A stretch of 7,766 bases of DNA from NCBI GenBank assembly GCA_013821025.1, contig JACDHN010000116.1:1-7766 (forward strand). The letters run 5' to 3'. Below are positions 1 to 4,817 of this stretch, in pieces; the first letter of the stretch is position 1; the number at the start of each line of letters is the position of its first letter. Below the pieces are notes generated by a model. It was not told where the DNA came from and did not search any database. It saw only the letters and a list, made by a program, of their open reading frames with translations. Origin of the DNA: Acidimicrobiia bacterium. GTDB lineage: Bacteria; Actinomycetota; Acidimicrobiia; Acidimicrobiales; Ilumatobacteraceae. A program made the translations under genes and the position numbers.

Positions 1-978
1 GGGTTCATGACCACCGGTGGCACCGAGAGCTTGCTGCTGACGGTGAAGGCCGCCCGCGAACGGGGCCGGGCCGAGCGCGGCATCACCACGCCGAACGCCG
101 TCATGCCGACCACTGCGCACGCCGCCTTGGAGAAGGGCTGCGCCTACTTCGGGGTCGAGAGCCGCAGGATCCCTGTCGACGCCGCCTGGCGAGCCGATCC
201 CCAGCGGATGGCCGACGCCATCGACGACGAAACGGTGCTGCTGGTGGGCTCGACACCGCAGTACCCGCAAGGCGTCATCGATCCGATCCCCGAGGTCGCC
301 GCCCTGGCCGCGGAGCGCGACATCAACTGCCATGTCGACGCCTGCATGGGAGGCGTGACGCTCCCCCACCTCGTTCTGCTCGGTGAGTTCGTACCGCCAT
401 GGAACTTCGACATCGACGGCGTCACCAGCATCTCGGTCGACCTCCACAAGTACGCGTACACCACGAAGGGCGCCGGCGTGCTGATCCATCGCACCAAGCG
501 CCTGCGCCAGTACCAGACGTACATCACCGACAACTGGCTGGGAGGGGTCTACGGCTCGTCGGGCGTCCTCGGCACCAAAGGCGGCGGAGCCATGGCCGCC
601 GCCTGGGCCGTGATGCAACACCTGGGTCGCGACGGTTACCTGGATCTCACGCGCCGCGCCCGGCGGGCGGCGCTGGCGCTTGGCGCAGCCATCGACGCCC
701 ATCCGGAACTGGTGCTGCGGGCGCCGCCGGACACCACGCTGCTGGCGTTCGGCGCCGTGGACGAAGGCCGCCTCGACGTGTTCGCCGTGGCGGACGAGCT
801 GTGGGCCAAAGGATGGTACGTCGACCGCCAGTCCCCTCCCCCATCGCTGCACTGCACGGTCATGGCCGGCCATGACGATGTCTTGGGCAGCTTCATCGAT
901 GATCTCGGCCGGGCCGTCGACATCGCCATCGCGCGAAAGGCTCGTGGTGCCGTCGGCACGTACGGCACCATCGAGTGA
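1..978 (+). CDS. PLP-dependent decarboxylase, sphingosine-1-phosphate lyase-like, 5' end cut off
   Basis: This is the C-terminal part of a fold-type I PLP enzyme of the group II decarboxylase / sphingosine-1-phosphate lyase family. The frame is open from base 1, and the first residues (GFMTTGGTES) are the family's internal phosphate-binding motif. The ATG at base 7 is therefore an internal Met, and the true start lies left of the window, probably well over 100 codons away judging by usual lengths of about 450 residues. Numbering from base 1, HVDACMGG (111-118) supplies the Asp that contacts the PLP ring nitrogen (D113). SVDLHKYAYTTKG carries the Schiff-base lysine K150. A TAHAALEKG-like segment near 38-46 and a C-terminal SPPPSLHCTV segment also resemble S1P lyases. 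Family members cleave the C-C bond of phosphorylated sphingoid bases or decarboxylate amino acids; the substrate here cannot be read. It converges on the response regulator gene at 1027. Family assignment is secure, exact substrate is not. Confidence 0.85.
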   Translation, partial: GFMTTGGTESLLLTVKAARERGRAERGITTPNAVMPTTAHAALEKGCAYFGVESRRIPVDAAWRADPQRMADAIDDETVLLVGSTPQYPQGVIDPIPEVAALAAERDINCHVDACMGGVTLPHLVLLGEFVPPWNFDIDGVTSISVDLHKYAYTTKGAGVLIHRTKRLRQYQTYITDNWLGGVYGSSGVLGTKGGGAMAAAWAVMQHLGRDGYLDLTRRARRAALALGAAIDAHPELVLRAPPDTTLLAFGAVDEGRLDVFAVADELWAKGWYVDRQSPPPSLHCTVMAGHDDVLGSFIDDLGRAVDIAIARKARGAVGTYGTIE

Positions 979-985
979 TCATCAG

Positions 986-1019
986 CACCCGCCCTGAGCT
1001 CATCGGCCGGCGGCGGGTG
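986..1019 (+). terminator. Stem-loop after the decarboxylase gene
   Basis: CACCCGCC (986-993) is perfectly complementary to GGCGGGTG (1012-1019). The 18-nt loop itself contains the palindrome GAGCTC. The stem begins 7 nt after the stop codon of the plus-strand gene, in a gap between convergent genes. No T-run follows, so it is not a classical intrinsic terminator; such tail-less hairpins are common between convergent genes in high-GC genomes. The pairing is seen directly; the role is inferred. Confidence 0.45.
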
Positions 1020-1020
1020 T

Positions 1021-1046
1021 CCCTCCTCAGCCAGGCTGAAGGAGGG
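1021..1046 (-). terminator. Hairpin over the 3' end of the response regulator gene
   Basis: CCCTCC-TCAGC (1021-1031) pairs with GCTGA-(A)-GGAGGG (1035-1046). This gives 11 base pairs with one bulged A (1040) and a three-base loop (1032-1034). It spans the stop codon (1027-1029) and last codons of the minus-strand response regulator. It sits beside the stem-loop at 986-1019, so transcripts from either side meet two hairpins in a row. There is no T-run on either strand. A bidirectional terminator or a 3'-end stabiliser is the likely role. Confidence 0.45.
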
Positions 1047-1674
1047 CCAAGACTGCCAACACGCGCCGGTGATCGTCGGGCTCTGGGAGTAGCCCGAGTT
1101 TGGTGAAGATGCTGCGGACGTGGGACTCGACTGTCTTCGCGTTCAGGTGGAGCCGGTGCCCAATCGCCTGGTTCGACCGACCCTCGGCGATCAGGCCCAG
1201 CACTTCCCGCTCGCGAGGGGACAGGCTGGCGAGGGGATCGTGCCTGCGTTTGCGATCGAGGAGGAGTCGTGCCACCTGCGGGTCGACAGCCGAACCACCC
1301 GAACCCACCCGGCGCACGGCGTCGATGAGCTCGGCCAGATCACCGACCCGTTCCTTGAGCAAGTACCCGACGCCCTGCCGGCCCTCGCCGAGCAGCTTCA
1401 TCACGTACCGCGACTCGAGGTGCTGCGACAGCACCAGCACGCCGACAGAGGGGTGACGGCGTTTGATCTCCAGCGCCGCCTCCAACCCCTCGGTGGTGTA
1501 GGTGGGCGGCATGCGGATATCGACGATCACGACATCGGGCGAGTAGGTCTCGACACACGACAGCACTCCGACGGCGTCGCCGAGTTGTGCCACGACCTCG
1601 AATCCGGCGTCCTCGAGGAGGCGAGTGACACCCTGGCGCACCAGGATGGCGTCGTCGGCGACGATCAACCGCAT
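1027..1674 (-). CDS. NarL/LuxR-family two-component response regulator
   Basis: This is a 215-residue DNA-binding response regulator of the usual NarL/FixJ length. The receiver domain (about 1-120) has the acidic pair D7/D8, the phospho-acceptor D52 in VVIVDIRMPP, the switch Ser S83 and the conserved Lys K107 in YLLKE. The C-terminal LuxR-type helix-turn-helix (about 148-195) reads LSPREREVLGLIAEGRSNQA, then NAKTVESHV and IFTKLGL, all classical. The ATG overlaps the end of the upstream kinase gene by 10 nt, and a GGAG (1683-1680) lies 5 nt before it, so the start is well supported. It is the last gene of the three-gene minus-strand operon and is presumably phosphorylated by the kinase encoded just upstream. 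Its target promoters are unknown; the divergent region at 3773-3838 is a candidate. Confidence 0.93.
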   Translation of the reverse strand: MRLIVADDAILVRQGVTRLLEDAGFEVVAQLGDAVGVLSCVETYSPDVVIVDIRMPPTYTTEGLEAALEIKRRHPSVGVLVLSQHLESRYVMKLLGEGRQGVGYLLKERVGDLAELIDAVRRVGSGGSAVDPQVARLLLDRKRRHDPLASLSPREREVLGLIAEGRSNQAIGHRLHLNAKTVESHVRSIFTKLGLLPEPDDHRRVLAVLALLQPG

Positions 1675-3413
1675 GGGATCTCCGCAGTCACTCGTGTCCC
1701 GTTTCCGGGCTGGCTGTCGACCTTCAGCAGACCGTCGAGCGCCGCCACTCGATCGGCCAGGCCCTCGAGACCGGACCCTGGCCGCGCGACGGCGCCTCCC
1801 ACCCCGTCATCGCTCACCTCGACTCGCAGCCCCCGCTCGCACCGGCCGATCTTGACGGTCGCAAACGAAGCGTTCGCGTACTTGGCCACATTGGCCAGGG
1901 CCTCGGACACCACGTAGTACGCCGCCGCCTCGACTGACGGGGGCAGTGGGGCGTCGGCATGCGTGGAGACCTCGACGGGCACGGGTGACCGCTCGGCCAG
2001 GGAGTCGAGCGCCGCGCACAAGCCCTCCTCCATGAGGATGGCTGGATGGATGCCACGCGCCAGCTCCCGTAGCTCCTGCAGCGCCAGGACGAGCTCCTCG
2101 GCTGCCTCCGTCAGCAACTCGTCGACGTCCGTGCGCCGAGACCTCGCCTCTGACCGGTCCGTCTCGGACGCCAATCGGTTGCGAGCCATGGTTAGAGCGA
2201 GTGACAGGGTTACCAAGCGCTGCTGCGCGCCGTCATGAAGGTTGCGCTCGACCCGGCGGCGTTCGGCATCGGCAGCGTCGACGATGCGTGAGCGCGACGC
2301 TGTCACCTCCTCCAGCCGCGCCAGGACCTCAGCGTGGAGTCGCTCGTTCTCGATCGCCAAACCGGCGGCAGCGCACACCGCGTCGAGCAGAGCCGGTTCC
2401 TCCCTGAGGGCCGCATCATGGATCAACGCACCGAGCACCTCATCCGCCCGCTTGATGACCGTCACCGCCCGTCCCGAATCGCTTCCCGGTAGCTCGACAG
2501 GACGACCGCCGTCGTCCGTGTAACGATCCGCGTCCCGCATCCAGTACGCGACTTCTACGCTGGGGTCACCGAGGGCACGTGATATGGCGGCACGAGAGTC
2601 CCCTCCCGGTCCCTTCTCTCCCAGCTCGACTACCAGCTCGCCGACCCCGTATCGGGCCAGGTGGCTGCGGAGCAGGCCGCACAGGAAGGCCACCGGGACG
2701 GCCGCAATGGCGACGTCCTCCACCCACAGCCACGCTGGACCGAGGCCGATCGGAGCACCTAGCTCGGCGAGCACGTTGGCGGCCGACACGGCCCCGTACA
2801 GCAAGGCGGTGGGCACCACGGGCGCCAGGACGCGACGGGTCGTTCGAGTTCCTCGCCGCCAGCGATCCACCAGCACGGCGCTGAAGGCGGCGATCGTCAC
2901 GAGCGTGGACAGCAGCACGGTGACGCGCAAGAAACGCCCGATCCCCTCCTGCGCTTCGACACCCAGGAGGTTGCGCGGGCATTCGGCGCAGCGCGACAGC
3001 TCCAGGAAGCCGACGCCAGAGATGATCACGATGTAGGCGCTCACAACGACCGAACGCTCGAACCTCGAGGCGAGGCGGCCGCTCGGGAAGGCGACGGCAA
3101 GGTGGGCCAGGAAGGCGATCGGTAGCAGCACGAGTATTAGCCCGATGGTGAAGACGACAGAGTTGGGCCAAGCCCACACCAGAACTCGGGCAAGCAGCCA
3201 CACGACGCCGGCGATCGTGAGCAATCGCCCGATGGCGCTGGCCGGGCGCCGGGCCCATCCCAGCAGCCCGCTCACCACGAACAGCACGCCGACTCCGAGC
3301 TCGCGGAAGGCTTCCAGGGTGAGCGGATTGCCGCGGACGATCGGAGAAAGGATGGCGGCGGCCAGACTCGCCAGCGTCAGCGCCAGCACCGCCACCTGGA
3401 CCCGTCTCGTCAT
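1665..3413 (-). CDS. Eight-TM membrane histidine kinase (HisKA_3 type, NarX/DesK-like core)
   Basis: This 582-residue sensor kinase autophosphorylates on His and passes the phosphate to a NarL-type regulator. Hydrophobic stretches near 6-22, 40-53, 66-82, 88-110, 121-137, 163-183, 196-214 and 231-250 give about eight membrane segments. Arg-rich loops at 55-63, 113-120 and 184-194 fit the cytoplasmic side. A degenerate GAF-like linker (about 255-355) and a short coiled coil (about 352-390) lead into the HisKA_3 dimerisation domain with ERNLHDGAQQRLV, phospho-acceptor H393. The HATPase_c domain has an N-box (SEALANVAKYA, N508), a DDGVGG box (D535/D536) and a GSGLEGLADRV box. An extracytoplasmic loop carries RCAECP (C142, C145). 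The ATG overlaps the receiver gene's stop as TGATG, and the 3' end overlaps the next regulator by 10 nt, implying translational coupling. The signal is unknown. Confidence 0.93.
   Translation of the reverse strand: MTRRVQVAVLALTLASLAAAILSPIVRGNPLTLEAFRELGVGVLFVVSGLLGWARRPASAIGRLLTIAGVVWLLARVLVWAWPNSVVFTIGLILVLLPIAFLAHLAVAFPSGRLASRFERSVVVSAYIVIISGVGFLELSRCAECPRNLLGVEAQEGIGRFLRVTVLLSTLVTIAAFSAVLVDRWRRGTRTTRRVLAPVVPTALLYGAVSAANVLAELGAPIGLGPAWLWVEDVAIAAVPVAFLCGLLRSHLARYGVGELVVELGEKGPGGDSRAAISRALGDPSVEVAYWMRDADRYTDDGGRPVELPGSDSGRAVTVIKRADEVLGALIHDAALREEPALLDAVCAAAGLAIENERLHAEVLARLEEVTASRSRIVDAADAERRRVERNLHDGAQQRLVTLSLALTMARNRLASETDRSEARSRRTDVDELLTEAAEELVLALQELRELARGIHPAILMEEGLCAALDSLAERSPVPVEVSTHADAPLPPSVEAAAYYVVSEALANVAKYANASFATVKIGRCERGLRVEVSDDGVGGAVARPGSGLEGLADRVAALDGLLKVDSQPGNGTRVTAEIPCG
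1680..1683 (-). promoter_or_regulatory. Ribosome binding site of the NarL-type regulator, inside the kinase gene
   Basis: On the minus strand GGAG lies 5 nt before the ATG at 1674-1672, within the last codons of the kinase gene. It supports this start codon and allows re-initiation by ribosomes finishing the kinase. Confidence 0.6.
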
Positions 3414-3772
3414 CAGGCAACCCCGAGCAGTCCCGCGACCGCCGGCCCCGAGAGCTCGGCCTTGGCGATGAAACCGATTGCAGCGGTGCGGGTCAGCCGG
3501 GCGCCGTAGTCAGAGGCACTGCGACTGGAGGTGAGGATGACGGCCGTGCTCGTGCCGGACTCGGCCAGACGCTGTGCCACCACGAAACCATCGAGGTCGG
3601 GGAGTTGAATATCGAGCAGCACAACCTCGGGCCCGAGGACGGCGACGCTCGACAGCGCGGTCTCGCCGTCAACTGCCTCCCCCACGACGTCGAAGCCGGC
3701 ATCTTCCAACATGCGTCGAGCCATCCTCCGGAAGCCGGCGTGGTCGTCGACGATGACGACGGTCGTTGCCAT
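3413..3772 (-). CDS. Stand-alone receiver-domain protein (CheY-like response regulator)
   Basis: This 119-residue protein is one complete receiver domain with no output domain. The acidic pair D9/D10 (IVDDHAGFRR), the phospho-acceptor D54 in VVLLDIQLPDLDG, T81/S82 in VILTSSR and K104 in FIAKAEL are all present, so it should be phosphorylatable. The reading frame ends at a TGATG shared with the kinase ATG, so the missing output domain is not an obvious frameshift loss. As first gene of the receiver-kinase-regulator operon it may be a second phosphate acceptor or sink for the kinase, or act through protein contacts. The start is the ATG just inside the divergent intergenic region. No strong Shine-Dalgarno precedes it, so the start is likely but not certain. 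Confidence 0.88.
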   Translation of the reverse strand: MATTVVIVDDHAGFRRMARRMLEDAGFDVVGEAVDGETALSSVAVLGPEVVLLDIQLPDLDGFVVAQRLAESGTSTAVILTSSRSASDYGARLTRTAAIGFIAKAELSGPAVAGLLGVA

Positions 3773-3838
3773 GCGGTGATGCTCGCGCCATCGTGCCGGC
3801 TTGGCTACAGGGGCAGCCCGGAATCAGGGATAGCCCCG
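3773..3838. promoter_or_regulatory. Divergent intergenic region with imperfect inverted repeat
   Basis: This short gap separates the divergent two-component operon from the membrane-protein gene and must hold or adjoin the operon promoter. GGGGC (3810-3814) pairs with GCCCC (3833-3837), and CCC (3817-3819) pairs with GGG (3827-3829), giving an imperfect inverted repeat that could be an operator. I see no convincing paired -35/-10 boxes on either strand. Calling it an operator is inference. Confidence 0.3.
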
Positions 3839-4585
3839 ATGACCGGCGGACACCGGGTCCTTAGCGTCATGACCATGAAGAGACCAACAGCCATGCGGCG
3901 AGATCCAGCCCCTTCCGGAAGCACCGAGATCGCACAGACTACGCAACGGAGGTGGGAGCGCTTCGCCCCAGCGGGGGCTCTCGCATTCCTGCTCATGGTC
4001 GTGATAGGCGCTGTGGCCGTCGGTGCCTCGTCGCCTCAGAGCGACGGCCCGGCTGAAGAGATCGCAGCGTATTTCGCCGACCGCCAGGGCGGGCATCTCG
4101 CCAATGCCTTCCTCGTCGTTCTCGGCGCATCCGTGTTCTACCCCTGGTTCCTCGCCAGCCTCTGGCGGGCGATGCGTCGAATCGAGGGCGATGACGGCAT
4201 CTGCGCTCCGGCAGCTCTGGTCGGCGGTATCACCCTGCTGGGCCCGCTCCTGTTGCAAGCCACAGCGTGGGGGGCTGCCGCCCTTCAGGCCGGCGAGCAC
4301 CGCGACCCGTCCGTTGCCGCGGGCCTCTTCGACTTGGGAAACATGGCCTTCATCCTCTTCCCACTTCCAGCTGCCCTCCTGGTCGTGGGCACGACGTTGG
4401 CCGGTCGCCCGGGCACGTTGTTGCCTCGCTGGCTGGCCAGAACGGGGCTGCCTGCGGCCGTCGCTCTGGTCGCAGGGACCTGGTTCGGTCTGGCGCCAGT
4501 GTGCTTCGCACTGTTCGGCCTCTGGCTTGCCGTCGTCGCCGTCGTCCTGATCCGCCATGGCGGTCGGCCGGCAACGTTAGGATGA
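3839..4585 (+). CDS. Six-TM integral membrane protein of unknown function
   Basis: I do not recognise a named family. It resembles small hydrophobic hypothetical proteins common in actinobacteria, but I cannot assign a function. From the start used here it has 248 residues: a basic, probably cytoplasmic N-terminus of about 44 residues, then hydrophobic segments near 45-64, 88-109, 123-150, 167-189, 200-219 and 221-239. Between the first two lies a polar segment with PAEEIAAYFADRQGG. A short loop after the fourth contains PGTLLPRWLAR. The start is uncertain. ATG 3839 has AGGGA (3826-3830) 8 nt upstream; ATGs at 3869, 3875 and 3893 are also in frame and give proteins of 238, 236 and 230 residues. 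It is divergent from the two-component operon and may be one of its targets (inference). Its stop overlaps the putative -10 of the gcvP leader. Confidence 0.72.
   Translation: MTGGHRVLSVMTMKRPTAMRRDPAPSGSTEIAQTTQRRWERFAPAGALAFLLMVVIGAVAVGASSPQSDGPAEEIAAYFADRQGGHLANAFLVVLGASVFYPWFLASLWRAMRRIEGDDGICAPAALVGGITLLGPLLLQATAWGAAALQAGEHRDPSVAAGLFDLGNMAFILFPLPAALLVVGTTLAGRPGTLLPRWLARTGLPAAVALVAGTWFGLAPVCFALFGLWLAVVAVVLIRHGGRPATLG
4552..4563. repeat. Perfect 12-bp palindrome upstream of the gcvP leader
   Basis: CCGCCATGGCGG is its own reverse complement. It lies in the last codons of the membrane-protein gene (Ile-Arg-His-Gly-Gly) and just upstream of the TAGGAT hexamer, about where a -35 box would be. 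It may be an operator or a chance product of GC-rich codons. Confidence 0.3.
4578..4583 (+). promoter_or_regulatory. Putative -10 box (TAGGAT) for the gcvP riboswitch transcript
   Basis: TAGGAT fits the TAnnnT pattern of actinobacterial -10 boxes and overlaps the TGA stop of the preceding gene. Seven bases beyond its end lies 4590, where the riboswitch leader begins. No good -35 box is seen at 16-19 nt spacing. Placement relative to the leader is the main support. Confidence 0.4.
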
Positions 4586-4601
4586 GCGCTGCCGTCGACA
4601 C

Positions 4602-4680
4602 CGGTCGGGAGAGCTGTCGTCAACGTCGACGCCAGCGCCGAAGGAGCAACCACCCCGGAATCTCTCAGGCCAATGGACCG
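4602..4680 (+). promoter_or_regulatory. Glycine riboswitch aptamer 1
   Basis: P1 is CGGTC (4602-4606) with GACCG (4676-4680). It is followed by the conserved GGGAGAG (4607-4613), which pairs with CTCTC (4662-4666). A hairpin GCTG-T-CGTC / GACG-C-CAGC (4613-4636) has a single mismatch. Then come the conserved GCCGAAGGAGCAA (4637-4649) and GGAATCTCTCAGGC (4657-4670). This is close to the family consensus. Confidence 0.92.
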
Positions 4681-4694
4681 TCCGGAAGAGGCAA

Positions 4695-4780
4695 CGCTGG
4701 AAAGCAGCCGGGTTCGCCCGGCTCGCCGAAGGGGAAGGCCCGCTGCGACGGGCGAAAGCTCTCAGGCGCCCGAGACAGCG
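4695..4780 (+). promoter_or_regulatory. Glycine riboswitch aptamer 2
   Basis: P1 is CGCTG (4695-4699) with CAGCG (4776-4780). A 7-bp hairpin AGCCGGG-TTCG-CCCGGCT (4706-4723) closes on a TTCG loop. The conserved GCCGAAGGGG follows (4725-4734), then a hairpin GCCCG/CGGGC (4738-4742 with 4749-4753) and GCGAAAGCTCTCAGG (4752-4766). The 5' strand GGAAAGC departs from the usual GGAGAG, so this aptamer is the less typical of the two. Confidence 0.9.
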
Positions 4781-4817
4781 GGGGACGAACCGATCCACAG
4801 GAGCGTCCATGTCCCCC
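4780..4817 (+). promoter_or_regulatory. Putative ribosome-site sequestering hairpin (riboswitch expression platform)
   Basis: GGGGGAC (4780-4786) is exactly complementary to GTCCCCC (4811-4817), the G of the start codon plus codons 2 and 3. An alternative is GGACG (4783-4787) with CGTCC (4804-4808). Either stem places the ribosome binding site (4799-4803) in the loop. G4780 also belongs to P1 of aptamer 2, linking ligand binding to this fold. No T-run is present, so translational control is favoured over termination. Pairing is seen; the switching mechanism is inferred. Confidence 0.45.
4799..4803 (+). promoter_or_regulatory. Ribosome binding site of gcvP
   Basis: AGGAG lies 5 nt before the ATG at 4809 and fixes that start. 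It is the probable output point of the riboswitch. Confidence 0.75.

Larger units (their letters stand above)
4590..4808 (+). promoter_or_regulatory. Tandem glycine riboswitch leader of gcvP
   Basis: The whole untranslated leader of gcvP is a two-aptamer glycine riboswitch, an RNA element that binds glycine and commonly turns on glycine cleavage genes when glycine is plentiful. Two copies of the conserved GCCGAAGG core occur (4637 and 4725), each followed by a CTCTCAGG core (4662 and 4759-4766). Each copy is enclosed by its own P1 stem, and a linker of 14 nt (4681-4694) joins them. TGCC (4590-4593) can pair with GGCA (4690-4693) of the linker, in the position where known tandem glycine riboswitches form the leader-linker P0/kink-turn. 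The leader starts 5 nt after the stop codon of the membrane-protein gene. The element fits the gene it precedes, which makes the call very secure; exact outer limits are approximate. Confidence 0.95.

Noticed and set aside
1120..1917. Long plus-strand open frame of 265 codons opposite the response regulator and kinase end
   Set aside because: It is antisense to two genes with unmistakable receiver, helix-turn-helix and HATPase motifs. Its translation shows no domain and reflects the GC-rich third positions of the opposite strand.
2566..3420. Minus-strand open frame of 284 codons in another frame of the kinase gene
   Set aside because: Its product is Arg/Gly/Pro-rich without domains, while the kinase frame over the same bases has clear membrane segments.
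3605..3838. Upstream extension of the membrane-protein frame to an ATG at 3605
   Set aside because: Most of the extension is antisense to the receiver gene and it adds no recognisable domain. ATG 3839, with AGGGA upstream, or a later in-frame ATG is more likely.
3790..3900. Possible minus-strand TTGGTC / CTAAGG promoter pair for the two-component operon
   Set aside because: The 17-nt spacing is acceptable but both hexamers match consensus poorly, so it is not better than chance.
3824..4558. Minus-strand open frame of 244 codons opposite the membrane-protein gene
   Set aside because: The product is hydrophilic and Glu/Gly/Arg-rich with no motif. The plus-strand frame has six regular hydrophobic segments and typical high-GC codon use.
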